A stretch of 64,000 bases of DNA from Oligoflexus sp. (lineage in GTDB: Bacteria; Bdellovibrionota_B; Oligoflexia; Oligoflexales; Oligoflexaceae), in contig JACMPP010000118.1 of NCBI GenBank assembly GCA_014377445.1, forward strand, positions 18,846 through 82,845. Direction: 5' to 3'. The notes beneath the pieces were generated by a model. That model was not told the origin of the DNA. It was given only the letters and a program-made list of their open reading frames with translations, and did no database searches. The translations under genes and the position numbers were made by a program. Shown here in pieces: positions 44,204 to 52,189 of the stretch (the stretch's first letter is position 1; every line of letters starts with the position of its first letter).

Positions 44204-45397
44204 TTACCAGTTCCAATGGATTCGAGCCTGTACAAGCCGCATGCTTTTTTGGCGAACACCGCTTCCTTTGAGGAAGTGATAATTTTGATACAGACGATCA
44301 TAGCGCTCCTGATGGGATTCAAGCAAGAACGTCCAGCCATCACTATCAATCTTTCCGAGGCCATACGTCCACTCTCGTAGCTTGAGCGAGCGACTGTTCT
44401 CAGGCGCTTCTACGCAGTTTCCATCACTGTCCAGCGCGCAGGACTGCAATACAGCGTCGTCAAACGAAGCTTTAAATTCTCCCGTGTGAAAGGCGACGAG
44501 ATATTCGGCAAGAATGCGGTACGAGGCGCTGAGTTGCCAGGCCTCACGCTTCGTCGCGCCATGCCCGCCTTGATCTTGAGAAAGAATCTCAGTTGGGTCG
44601 AAGGCAAAGCTCGCAGGGGCGCGGAGGAAATTCTGGGTTCGTGATTGTTCGATCTCATTTCTTTGCCAGCCAAGGTCGGCTTCGAGCCCACGCAAGGAGG
44701 GAGCTTTGCCGTTCAGACTCACGCTCGCCGCGAGACGTTGATTGCTGAAGCCTTTGTGTAAATCGCTTCGGGCATCTCGCCACCAGACTGCGTCTTCGGG
44801 TAGACTGTTCTTATCACGAGAATATGCTAGCTGCAAAGCCAGGGCCTTCTGCCAGTACCACTTGAGGCGGCCCCCATAAAAGAGATCGCCATCATCGGCG
44901 CTCAGACGTTCGCCTTCTCCCAAACCGACCAAAAGATCGCCTTCAAAAATATCGGAATGATCGAAACTCAATCGGGAAGCCGTCTGCTTCCAACCTATAT
45001 CCTGCAGTTTGTTTGCAAAGGCAAGATAACTGGCGTTCGGCAAGAGCGTGGTGCCGCTGGAATCTTCGACATGAAGCGACCAGCGCGGATCGATATCGTA
45101 GCCGAAACCGTAGTCAGATAGCCAGCTCCGCTGTGGTGGAAGATTCTGCTGATGCAGATCGAGGCTATCGTACCAAGTCGCTTTCCGGCTTTGTGCGGGG
45201 TCATAGGACAGCCGCGCTTCGGTCTTGTCCGTCGGCTTCAGAGTGAGCTGACTCTCGAAATGCGAAAGTTTGGGACATAGGCTATTGCCATCGGCATTCC
45301 GGCAAACGATTTCTCCCCTGAAATTGACGTTACCCTCGACACAGCCTTGCAGCCAGACGAGGGATAAGAAAAAGCTGCTTGCTTTCAAGAGCGTCAT
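44204..45397 (-). CDS. Lipid-anchored beta-barrel-like outer membrane protein
   Basis: 397 residues. The N-terminus is a lipoprotein signal (W-L-Q-G-C19), and the body is a run of amphipathic strands with Trp/Tyr at boundaries ('RLKWYWQKALALQLAYSRD', 'EAWQLSASYRILAEYLVAFH') ending in 'ARIHWNW', an aromatic end as in BAM substrates. Lipidation plus a barrel is uncommon. An early Cys pair (C32, C41) and a later one (C319, C327) may be disulfides. Family unknown. Confidence 0.6.
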   Translation of the reverse strand: MTLLKASSFFLSLVWLQGCVEGNVNFRGEIVCRNADGNSLCPKLSHFESQLTLKPTDKTEARLSYDPAQSRKATWYDSLDLHQQNLPPQRSWLSDYGFGYDIDPRWSLHVEDSSGTTLLPNASYLAFANKLQDIGWKQTASRLSFDHSDIFEGDLLVGLGEGERLSADDGDLFYGGRLKWYWQKALALQLAYSRDKNSLPEDAVWWRDARSDLHKGFSNQRLAASVSLNGKAPSLRGLEADLGWQRNEIEQSRTQNFLRAPASFAFDPTEILSQDQGGHGATKREAWQLSASYRILAEYLVAFHTGEFKASFDDAVLQSCALDSDGNCVEAPENSRSLKLREWTYGLGKIDSDGWTFLLESHQERYDRLYQNYHFLKGSGVRQKSMRLVQARIHWNW

Positions 45398-45500
45398 GAA
45401 TTTGGGCCTCTTGCGGAAAAAAACTGACAGAGCGTCATGGATTTGACTCCTGTCGTCAGGACTCTGACACCTATCTTTGGGATTTTGTCATGAATTGGGC
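45388..45500. repeat. Short direct repeats upstream of fliL
   Basis: AGAGCGTCATGAATTTG (45388-45404) and AGAGCGTCATGGATTTG (45429-45445) are 16 of 17 identical. A third partial copy, GTCATGAATTGGGC, lies at 45487-45500. The first overlaps the start codon of the minus-strand barrel gene. They could be operator sites in the divergent region (45398-45658) or a small duplication. Confidence 0.4.
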
Positions 45501-45612
45501 AAAAACACAGCTTGGCTTTTTCGTAAAACCATCCGGGAAGAACTTTGATCCTGATAATCTCAACGCCCCGGAAAATCCAGTTTTTACTTATTATCGGCAG
45601 TTGCCACAAAGC

Positions 45613-45627
45613 TGGCACATCTTTTGA
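45613..45627 (+). promoter_or_regulatory. Possible sigma-54 promoter of the fliL operon
   Basis: TGGCAC-ATCTT-TTGA. The -24 element is perfect (TGGCAC); at -12 the expected GC is GA, with correct 10-base spacing. Transcription would begin about 45638, 20 bases before the fliL ATG, whose AGGAG lies between. Weaker than the fliK promoter but consistent with it. Confidence 0.4.
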
Positions 45628-45658
45628 ACATAGAACTCTGGCTTATCAGGAGAATTGA

Positions 45659-46456
45659 ATGTCAGACGACGCTAAAAAGAAGGCGGATGAACCCGTTGTG
45701 GACGAAAGTCCCGAAGTAGCAGCGAAGAAGAAAAAGAAGAAGCTGCTGTTGTTCGCCATCATTGGCGCTTTGGTCGTTCTCGGCGGTGGAGGTGGAGCGT
45801 TCTTCTTTTTGTCTAAAGGCAAAAGCGCCCCGAAAGAAGAAGTGATTTCCAAAGATGGCTCCGAGCACGGCGAAGCGAAGAAGGACGAGCACGGCGAAGC
45901 CAAGAAGGACGAGCACGGCGAAGCCAAGAAAGATGAGCATGGCGAAGCCAAGAAAGATGAGCATGGCGATGCTCACGGCGAAGCCAAGAAGGACGAACAT
46001 GGTGATGACCATGGGGAAGCGAAGAAAGATGAGCACGGCGAAGCCAAGAAGGATGAGCACGGCGAAGTTAAAAAAGACGAACATGGCAATGAAATCAAAA
46101 GTGATGACAAAGCCAAGGGCGGCGACGATAAGAAATCCGAATCGAACATCGACTTCGGTGAAACCTACAAGATGCAGACCTTCAATCTCAACCTCGGTAA
46201 CGCGATGGAAAACCGTTACATCCGCATCGAGATCTCGCTTGAGTATCGCGGTGGTGGAGACCAGAAAAAAGAGATCGAACGCCGTCTGCCCCAACTTCGC
46301 GATGCCATCATCGGCATCATGCAGCGCAAGACACGCGAATTCCTGCTCTCACCTGACGGTAAAGAGTCCCTTCGAAAAGAGCTGTTGATTCGCATCAACC
46401 GCTACATGACGAAAAAGATCGAATCCGTCTATATCACTGATCTTTTAATTGAATAA
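45659..46456 (+). CDS. fliL: Flagellar basal body-associated protein FliL with His/Glu/Lys repeat
   Basis: 265 residues, about 100 more than usual. FliL is a single-pass inner-membrane protein at the stator that supports torque. A Lys-rich cytosolic start leads to a TM at about 29-52. The FliL domain is at about 165-265 ('TYKMQTFNLNLGN', 'LRIEISLEYRGGG'-like, 'RINRYMTKKIESVYITDLLIE'). Between them, residues 69-144 are nine E-H-G units, mostly E-H-G-E-A-K-K-D. AGGAG precedes the start. First gene of the large flagellar operon. Confidence 0.92.
   Translation: MSDDAKKKADEPVVDESPEVAAKKKKKKLLLFAIIGALVVLGGGGGAFFFLSKGKSAPKEEVISKDGSEHGEAKKDEHGEAKKDEHGEAKKDEHGEAKKDEHGDAHGEAKKDEHGDDHGEAKKDEHGEAKKDEHGEVKKDEHGNEIKSDDKAKGGDDKKSESNIDFGETYKMQTFNLNLGNAMENRYIRIEISLEYRGGGDQKKEIERRLPQLRDAIIGIMQRKTREFLLSPDGKESLRKELLIRINRYMTKKIESVYITDLLIE
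45863..46090 (+). repeat. 24-bp tandem repeats inside fliL
   Basis: Units encoding E-H-G-E-A-K-K-D (consensus gagcacggcgaagccaagaa and four more bases). Four perfect protein copies, two variants extended by four residues (residues 101-112 and 113-124), two further copies and a partial one. The near-identical DNA suggests recent slippage, so copy number may vary among strains. Confidence 0.9.
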
Positions 46457-46468
46457 TAGGAGTTATCG

Positions 46469-47452
46469 ATGAGTCAGGTGCTATCTCAAAGCGAAGTCGA
46501 TGCCCTTCTGTCCGCCGTTTCCGATAACCGCGTGGACAGCGATGAAAACGGTGGTGGGGACGGAATGCAGAACGGGGTCGTGCAATACGACCTCGCGAAC
46601 CAGGACCGTATCATCCGCGGTCGTATGCCGACCCTCGATATTATCCACGATCGATTCATCCGCTTGTTTCGGGTCACTCTTTCGAACTCTTTGCGTAAAA
46701 TGGCCAACTTGAGCGTGAACTCCACGGGACCTTTGAAGTTCTCGGAATTCATGAACTCGCTGCCATTGCCTTCCTGCTTGAACATCCTTCGTCTCGATCC
46801 CCTGCGCGGCGCGGCCGTCATGGTCATCGAATCAAAGTTGCTCTATGCGCTTGTCGACAGTTTCTTCGGCGGCAACGACGTGCCCTACACCAAGATCGAA
46901 GGTAAGGACTTTACCCAGATCGAAATCAAAATCGCGAGACGTGTGGTGCTCTCCGCGATCGATGATTTGGAAAAAGCCTGGGAACCCGTTTATCCCCTGA
47001 AAATAGGCTATAGTCGTACTGAGATCAATCCTCAGTTCGTCGCAGTCGTCCCTCCTTCCGATGTCGTCATCGCAACTACTTTCGATGTGGAATTGGAAAA
47101 AGTCTCAGGAACGATTAAAATAGTAATTCCCTACTCCACACTCGAGCCTATCAAATCGAAGCTTTCAGTCGGTTTTCAAAGCGAGCAGCTTGAAGTCGAC
47201 TTCATTTGGATCAACCGTGTTAAAGAACAGATCATGCAGACCACTGCCAATCTCGTTGTAAAACTCGGCGAAGCCAACATACAAGTACGCGACCTGATGA
47301 ACCTGGAAGTTGGGGACATCATACAGCTCAATACCGATGCCACGATGCCTCTCAGCGTTATGGTGGAAGGGGTTCCGAAGTTCAAAGGAATACCCGGTCT
47401 TCTGCGCGGAAATCGCGCCATACGCGTAACTGAATCCATGTTTGACACTTGA
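46469..47452 (+). CDS. fliM: Flagellar motor switch protein FliM
   Basis: 327 residues. FliM binds CheY-P and sets rotation direction. The N-terminal CheY-binding segment 'VLSQSEVDALL' is intact. The CheC-like middle domain is at about 50-230 ('GRMPTLDIIHDRFIRLFR') and the SpoA domain at the end ('VKLGEANIQVRDLMNLEVGD'). It starts 12 bases after fliL. Confidence 0.97.
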   Translation: MSQVLSQSEVDALLSAVSDNRVDSDENGGGDGMQNGVVQYDLANQDRIIRGRMPTLDIIHDRFIRLFRVTLSNSLRKMANLSVNSTGPLKFSEFMNSLPLPSCLNILRLDPLRGAAVMVIESKLLYALVDSFFGGNDVPYTKIEGKDFTQIEIKIARRVVLSAIDDLEKAWEPVYPLKIGYSRTEINPQFVAVVPPSDVVIATTFDVELEKVSGTIKIVIPYSTLEPIKSKLSVGFQSEQLEVDFIWINRVKEQIMQTTANLVVKLGEANIQVRDLMNLEVGDIIQLNTDATMPLSVMVEGVPKFKGIPGLLRGNRAIRVTESMFDT

Positions 47453-47468
47453 TTAGGAGGATGTATCG

Positions 47469-47873
47469 ATGGCTGAAGACTTTAATCCAGAAGATTTCGG
47501 ACTAGGCGGAGAATTTGATGAAGCCCTTGCCAATGCAGGCAGCGGAGACAACAAAGACGAACCCGTAGTCATGACCCCCGAAGACAGTCGTCTTGCCCGC
47601 ACGGACTTTTCCAAGCTCAAGATGATTCTCGATGTTCCCTTGAAAGTATCGGTCGAGCTCGGACGTACCAAGATGCTCGTCAATGACCTTCTACAGCTCG
47701 GCCAGGGTTCGGTCATCGAACTCGATAAAATCGCTGGCGAACCTATGGAAATTCTTATCAACGATAAACTCGTCGCCATGGGCGAAGTGGTTGTCGTTAA
47801 CGAAAAGTTTGGCGTCAGACTCACTGATGTCGTGTCGCAGTTTGGTCTCGGCGACATTACTCAGGGTCCGTAA
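47469..47873 (+). CDS. fliN: Flagellar motor switch protein FliN
   Basis: 134 residues. The SpoA/surface-presentation domain covers about 55-128 ('[20 protein letters not shown]', '[20 protein letters not shown]'). An acidic N-terminus of 50 residues precedes it. FliN forms the C-ring base and docks export cargo through FliH. Follows fliM by 16 bases with GGAGG. Confidence 0.97.
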   Translation: MAEDFNPEDFGLGGEFDEALANAGSGDNKDEPVVMTPEDSRLARTDFSKLKMILDVPLKVSVELGRTKMLVNDLLQLGQGSVIELDKIAGEPMEILINDKLVAMGEVVVVNEKFGVRLTDVVSQFGLGDITQGP

Positions 47874-47901
47874 TCTGTCCCCAATTTCATGAGGTTATCG
47901 C

Positions 47902-49197
47902 ATGCGTTTCGTTCTGCTTATGCTAGCTCTTCTAGCGGCTCCCCTCTCTCAAGCTCAAGAAAAGCCCGCGAGTCCCACGCTCTTGACTCTCGGTCCGATC
48001 GATGGCGAATCAGATGCAAAATCGTCTGTGATCACAATGCGCTACGACACCAAACCTGGTTTCACCAAACCAGTCGTGGAGGCTCACGGCAGCTTCCTGC
48101 AAGTGATCCTGCCTCATACCATGGTCTTGAAGCCTGGGGTATTTGTCGAAGCGAACAGTCCTTACATCCGAAAGTTTGCGGCCTTCCAATTGGACGAAGA
48201 CACCGCAGCACTCCGTATGTTCGTGACCAAGGAAGCCGAAAATATCGTCGGTGCTGCTACGGTCGATATCCTTGAAAACCGGGTTCTGGTTGTCATTGAC
48301 CATGAAAAAGCAGAAAAGGCTCTACTGGCCAACTTCAGCGGTGTCCCGGTCAAGGGCAGTCCTGACAAAGTGGTTAAGGCAACGGAAGTTCGTACTGATA
48401 TTCCGGATCCAATCGCTTTGATGAGCAAAACCCAAATCGAAGGACCTTCCATCGGTCCGGCTCTGCCTCTTCAAATGCCTGCGGCTGCAGCTATCTCTTC
48501 AGTCGCTGCTGCTTCGACAAGTGAACTAACGGCCTCGAAGGTTGACGTTGCTGAAGTCAGCAAAGACAAAGCGAAAGCCGCTGTGGCTGGAACCACCGAA
48601 GCAGCCGAACCCCGCTGGGCTGATACGATGGAATCCAAACTCGTGGCTGTCACAGTCTTCGTGGCTTTGATGCTCGTCCTTCTGATCGCTCTTAAATCCT
48701 GGCGCCGTGTGGCGGTAAAGACTCTGACTCCGGGCGCAGACTTCAGCATCAAAACCCTCGCGACCCACGCTTTGGGACCAAAACAAAGAATTAGTGTGAT
48801 TCAGGTCGGTCAGGAACAGATCTTGCTTGGAGTATCTCCAGACGGAATCAATTTCTTAACCTCTCTGAAGCAGCAGACGGCCGATACCCCGCGGATGCAA
48901 CTCGATCCTTCGATGTATCAGAAGACCTTGTCGTCAAATCCGAAACGTCCAAATCGGGAAATCTCAGGCGTGGAACCTCTGCAGAAGAGCCGCTCACCTG
49001 AAACTCGTGCTGAGCCCCGCGCGTCCGAAGCGCGTCTCGACCGGGCCGATGCAGGATCCTCTATTCGTTACGGTGTGGGCGACTCGGGCATCAAGAACTT
49101 TAAAGAGAGCGGAAGCAGCAGCGGCCGCGATCAGGAAAGCCTTGAAGATGTGACCCGCATGATCCGTAAGAAACTCAAAGACCTTCCCAAAGTTTGA
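47902..49197 (+). CDS. fliO: FliO-type flagellar export protein with large periplasmic domain
   Basis: 431 residues; typical FliO is 100-150. FliO chaperones FliP assembly. There is a Sec signal (cleaved near 'LSQAQ'), a periplasmic beta-rich region (about 25-140) that looks like an AMIN-type domain, an Ala/Lys linker, one TM (about 246-264), then the cytosolic FliO stretch 'LATHALGPKQRISVIQVGQE' (about 286-322) and a disordered, charged tail with 'DQESLEDVTRMIRKKLK' at the end. Call rests on position before fliP plus the FliO stretch. Confidence 0.82.
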   Translation: MRFVLLMLALLAAPLSQAQEKPASPTLLTLGPIDGESDAKSSVITMRYDTKPGFTKPVVEAHGSFLQVILPHTMVLKPGVFVEANSPYIRKFAAFQLDEDTAALRMFVTKEAENIVGAATVDILENRVLVVIDHEKAEKALLANFSGVPVKGSPDKVVKATEVRTDIPDPIALMSKTQIEGPSIGPALPLQMPAAAAISSVAAASTSELTASKVDVAEVSKDKAKAAVAGTTEAAEPRWADTMESKLVAVTVFVALMLVLLIALKSWRRVAVKTLTPGADFSIKTLATHALGPKQRISVIQVGQEQILLGVSPDGINFLTSLKQQTADTPRMQLDPSMYQKTLSSNPKRPNREISGVEPLQKSRSPETRAEPRASEARLDRADAGSSIRYGVGDSGIKNFKESGSSSGRDQESLEDVTRMIRKKLKDLPKV

Positions 49198-49217
49198 TTG
49201 TTTTAAGGAGAGTAGGA

Positions 49218-50003
49218 ATGCAGCGGTTCGCATCAAAATGGCCTTCATGTGCACAGATGCTTCTCGCATTGCTGCTCAGTTTTCTCGCCTTCAAGTCTTT
49301 GACCCCTTCGATCGCCTTAGCGGATACCAAACTTCCCGGCGTAAACTTTAATCTCTATGAAGTTGATGATCCAGAAGCGATGGTTCCTGCGATGAAGATC
49401 ATTGCGATGCTCACCATCCTAGCTGTGGCTCCCGCAATCCTCCTGATGATGACCTCCTTTACCCGTATCGTAATCGTTATGAGTTTTGTGCGCCAAGCCC
49501 TTGGTACACAACAAATGCCGCCTAACCAGGTCATCTTGGGTCTCTCCCTCTTCCTTACCTATTTCACAATGGGTCCCGTGATCGACACTTTAAACGAGAA
49601 AGCCTTAACCCCTTATCTCGAAAAAGCGATCACCCAGGAGCAGGCTTTCAAAGAAGCCGCCATTCCAATCCGCAAATTTATGCTGGGTGAAGTGAAGGAA
49701 TCTGATCTCGCCACATTCTTCAATATCGCGAAGACCCCCAAGCCCAAGACTGTTGATGATATTCCCATGCGCGTTCTGATCCCGGCCTTTGTCGTTTCAG
49801 AACTCAAAACAGCCTTTCAAATCGGCTTTTTGATCTACATACCCTTCCTTGTGATCGACATGGTTGTTTCGTCGGTTCTGATGGCGATGGGTATGATGAT
49901 GCTGCCTCCGACAGTTATCTCGCTGCCCTTCAAGCTCGTACTCTTTGTACTCGTCGATGGGTGGGGATTGATTGTGGATTCACTGGTTCGAAGCTTTCAT
50001 TAA
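49218..50003 (+). CDS. fliP: Flagellar export gate protein FliP
   Basis: 261 residues from the ATG at 49218 (AAGGAG seven bases upstream); a TTG at 49194 would overlap fliO and lacks that site. N-terminal signal sequence, then 'MTSFTRIVIVMSFVRQALGTQ' region and 'LSLFLTYFTMGP', a family hallmark, and 'LIPAFVVSELKTAFQIGF'. Five FliP copies form the core of the export channel with FliQ and FliR. Confidence 0.97.
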   Translation: MQRFASKWPSCAQMLLALLLSFLAFKSLTPSIALADTKLPGVNFNLYEVDDPEAMVPAMKIIAMLTILAVAPAILLMMTSFTRIVIVMSFVRQALGTQQMPPNQVILGLSLFLTYFTMGPVIDTLNEKALTPYLEKAITQEQAFKEAAIPIRKFMLGEVKESDLATFFNIAKTPKPKTVDDIPMRVLIPAFVVSELKTAFQIGFLIYIPFLVIDMVVSSVLMAMGMMMLPPTVISLPFKLVLFVLVDGWGLIVDSLVRSFH

Positions 50004-50023
50004 TTTAACAGGAAGGAGTATTC

Positions 50024-50293
50024 ATGACCGAGAAGTTTGTCCTTGATATAGCCTGGAACGCGATCATGCTCACCATGAAAGTGGCGGCGCCGGCTCTCCT
50101 CGCCACCCTTGTTGTGGGTCTGCTGGTCTCGATCTTTCAGGCAGCGACTCAGATCAACGAACAAAACCTTGTCTTTATTCCGAAAGTTTTAGCGATGACA
50201 GCCACTGTTGTTGTATGCGGCCCTTGGATCCTTCGCCTGCTGATTACCTTCACGATCGATATATTCCATCAAATTCCGCAAATCACTCGTTGA
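50024..50293 (+). CDS. fliQ: Flagellar export gate protein FliQ
   Basis: 89 residues, two TM helices, 'APALLATLVVGLLVSIFQAA' then 'TQINEQNLVFIPKVLAM', all as in the family. AAGGAG precedes the start. Confidence 0.97.
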   Translation: MTEKFVLDIAWNAIMLTMKVAAPALLATLVVGLLVSIFQAATQINEQNLVFIPKVLAMTATVVVCGPWILRLLITFTIDIFHQIPQITR

Positions 50294-50303
50294 GTAAAGC
50301 ACT

Positions 50304-51086
50304 ATGATTTATGGGCTTTCCGTTGAGACGATACTGACCGGCGCACTCGTCTTCCTCCGGATCAGTGCAATACTTTACGCTCTGCCCTTCTTCGGCGATG
50401 AACCGATTCCCGCTCAAGTCCGAGTCCTGATCGGTGTGGCCTTGGCTTTCGGGCTCCAGTCGCGTGTGCCGGCGGGTTGGATCACTAGCATTCCAACGGA
50501 TATGGTTCCCTTCACCATACTCGTCGTGAAAGAGATTTCGATTGGACTCTTCGTGGGCTTCATCGGACGTCTCGCCTTTGATGGTATTCTCATGGCTGCG
50601 AGTTTGGTCGGTTATCAGATGGGCTTCGGCACCGCCGACCTTATGTATCCCGGTTTGAATACGCAGGTCAGTGCCTTTACCGCGATGCACCGTGGTGTGA
50701 TGATGCTGATCTTTCTCACACTCAATCTGCACTACATCTATCTCGATGGCATCATCAAGACTTTCGAGCTGATTCCAGCGGGTGGCGCCATACCCTCAAA
50801 GGCCTTGATGCCCTTGATTATTCAGACCACGAGTGGAATTTTTCGAGTCGCGCTGCAACTCTCCGCCCCGGTCCTTGTTGCACTTATTTTTGCGAACTCG
50901 GCTCTGGGACTCGCTGCTCGAACTGTTCCTCAGTTGAACGTCTTTACCATGAGTTTTCCCGTCGGATTTTTCGTGGGCATGAGCATCTACATTGCATGCC
51001 TTCCGTTCTTTCCGGAATGGACCACACACCATTTTGCGCTGAGTCAGGAATTGATCGTGAAAACGATCCAGGGCTTAGCACCCTAG
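50304..51086 (+). CDS. fliR: Flagellar export gate protein FliR
   Basis: 260 residues, about six TM segments. 'FLRISAILYALPFFGDEPIP' and 'VGYQMGFGTADLMYPG' match the family. FliR caps the FliP-FliQ ring and contacts FlhB. It is ten bases after fliQ. Confidence 0.95.
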   Translation: MIYGLSVETILTGALVFLRISAILYALPFFGDEPIPAQVRVLIGVALAFGLQSRVPAGWITSIPTDMVPFTILVVKEISIGLFVGFIGRLAFDGILMAASLVGYQMGFGTADLMYPGLNTQVSAFTAMHRGVMMLIFLTLNLHYIYLDGIIKTFELIPAGGAIPSKALMPLIIQTTSGIFRVALQLSAPVLVALIFANSALGLAARTVPQLNVFTMSFPVGFFVGMSIYIACLPFFPEWTTHHFALSQELIVKTIQGLAP

Positions 51087-51096
51087 GAGACAGCCG

Positions 51097-52179
51097 ATGG
51101 CTGACGGTGGTGATAACGAAGACAGGACCGAAGAAGCCACCCCCGAGCGACGTGATGAATTTCGCGAGCGAGGGGAAATCGCTATTTCCCGGGATGTGAC
51201 CTCGGTCTTTGTTCTCTCTGCGATCATGGGTCTCTTCGGAGTTTACCTGGTTAAACTCTCGACTCAACTCCAAAGCATCATGGTTCAGCATTTTACTAAT
51301 TTTGATATCAGCAAGATCAATGAAAAAAATGTTTTGGACCACTTGATGCACGTCGGTGGTCAGGTCATCTGGATGATAGCGCCTTTCTTTGGTGTGGCCA
51401 CCATTACGGCGATGTTCATTACCTTCTCCCAGACGCGTCTGAACTGGTCTTGGAAGAGGATGGCCCCCAAGTGGAGTCGGTTGAACTTTTTCTCAGGCGT
51501 TGTTCGCATGGTCAGCGTGCAGGCTTTCGTCGAGGTTCTGAAAAGCGTTGGTAAGATGACCGTTATCTTCGCGATCTGCTTTCTCACTCTCAAGGGCGAA
51601 TTTCGAAGTTCGCCTGGCCTGATGAATATGCCTTTTCTCAGAATCTGGTCCTACTGGGCCACGATCACAGATCATCTCTTCTGGTCGGTACTCGGTCTTC
51701 TACTCTTTATCGCCGCCGGCGACTTCATCTATAGCTTCATGAGCATGGAAAAAAAGCTGAAGATGACCAAAGAGGAAGTCAAAGAGGAATACAAGAAGCG
51801 TGAACAGGACCCTCACATGAAGGCTCGGATGAAGAGGATGCAGCGGGAGATCGCCACCTCCAAATCAATCTCCGCGACCAAGACTGCAACCGTCGTCGTC
51901 ACCAACCCTACCCATTTTGCAGTGGCTCTTCGCTACGAACTGGGGATGTCCGCTCCGATCGTGGTGGCCAAAGGTCAGGATTTCGTGGCGCAACGCATGA
52001 AGGAAGTCGCCAAGGAAAATGGCATTCTGATCATGGAAAATAAGCCTCTCGCCCGTACTCTCTTCAAGGTTTGTAAGGTGGGCGGGGAAATCCCCGAGAG
52101 TCTCTACCGCGCTGTTTCAGAGATCATTCGTTATGTGTTCCTGCTCAAAGGTAAAAATCTCTCCCGTTCGCGTACATAA
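51097..52179 (+). CDS. flhB: Flagellar export switch protein FlhB
   Basis: 360 residues, four TM helices followed by the cytoplasmic domain. The autocleavage site N-P-T-H is in 'VVVTNPTHFAVALRYE'; cleavage between Asn and Pro, sensed by FliK, switches secretion from hook to filament. 'TPERRDEFRERGEIAISRDV' at the N-terminus is family typical. Confidence 0.97.
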   Translation: MADGGDNEDRTEEATPERRDEFRERGEIAISRDVTSVFVLSAIMGLFGVYLVKLSTQLQSIMVQHFTNFDISKINEKNVLDHLMHVGGQVIWMIAPFFGVATITAMFITFSQTRLNWSWKRMAPKWSRLNFFSGVVRMVSVQAFVEVLKSVGKMTVIFAICFLTLKGEFRSSPGLMNMPFLRIWSYWATITDHLFWSVLGLLLFIAAGDFIYSFMSMEKKLKMTKEEVKEEYKKREQDPHMKARMKRMQREIATSKSISATKTATVVVTNPTHFAVALRYELGMSAPIVVAKGQDFVAQRMKEVAKENGILIMENKPLARTLFKVCKVGGEIPESLYRAVSEIIRYVFLLKGKNLSRSRT

Positions 52180-52189
52180 GGAAGACTAA

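Noticed and set aside
45863..46090. Possible CRISPR or other repeat array
   Set aside because: The repeats are adjoining, in frame and without spacers; they encode the FliL linker.
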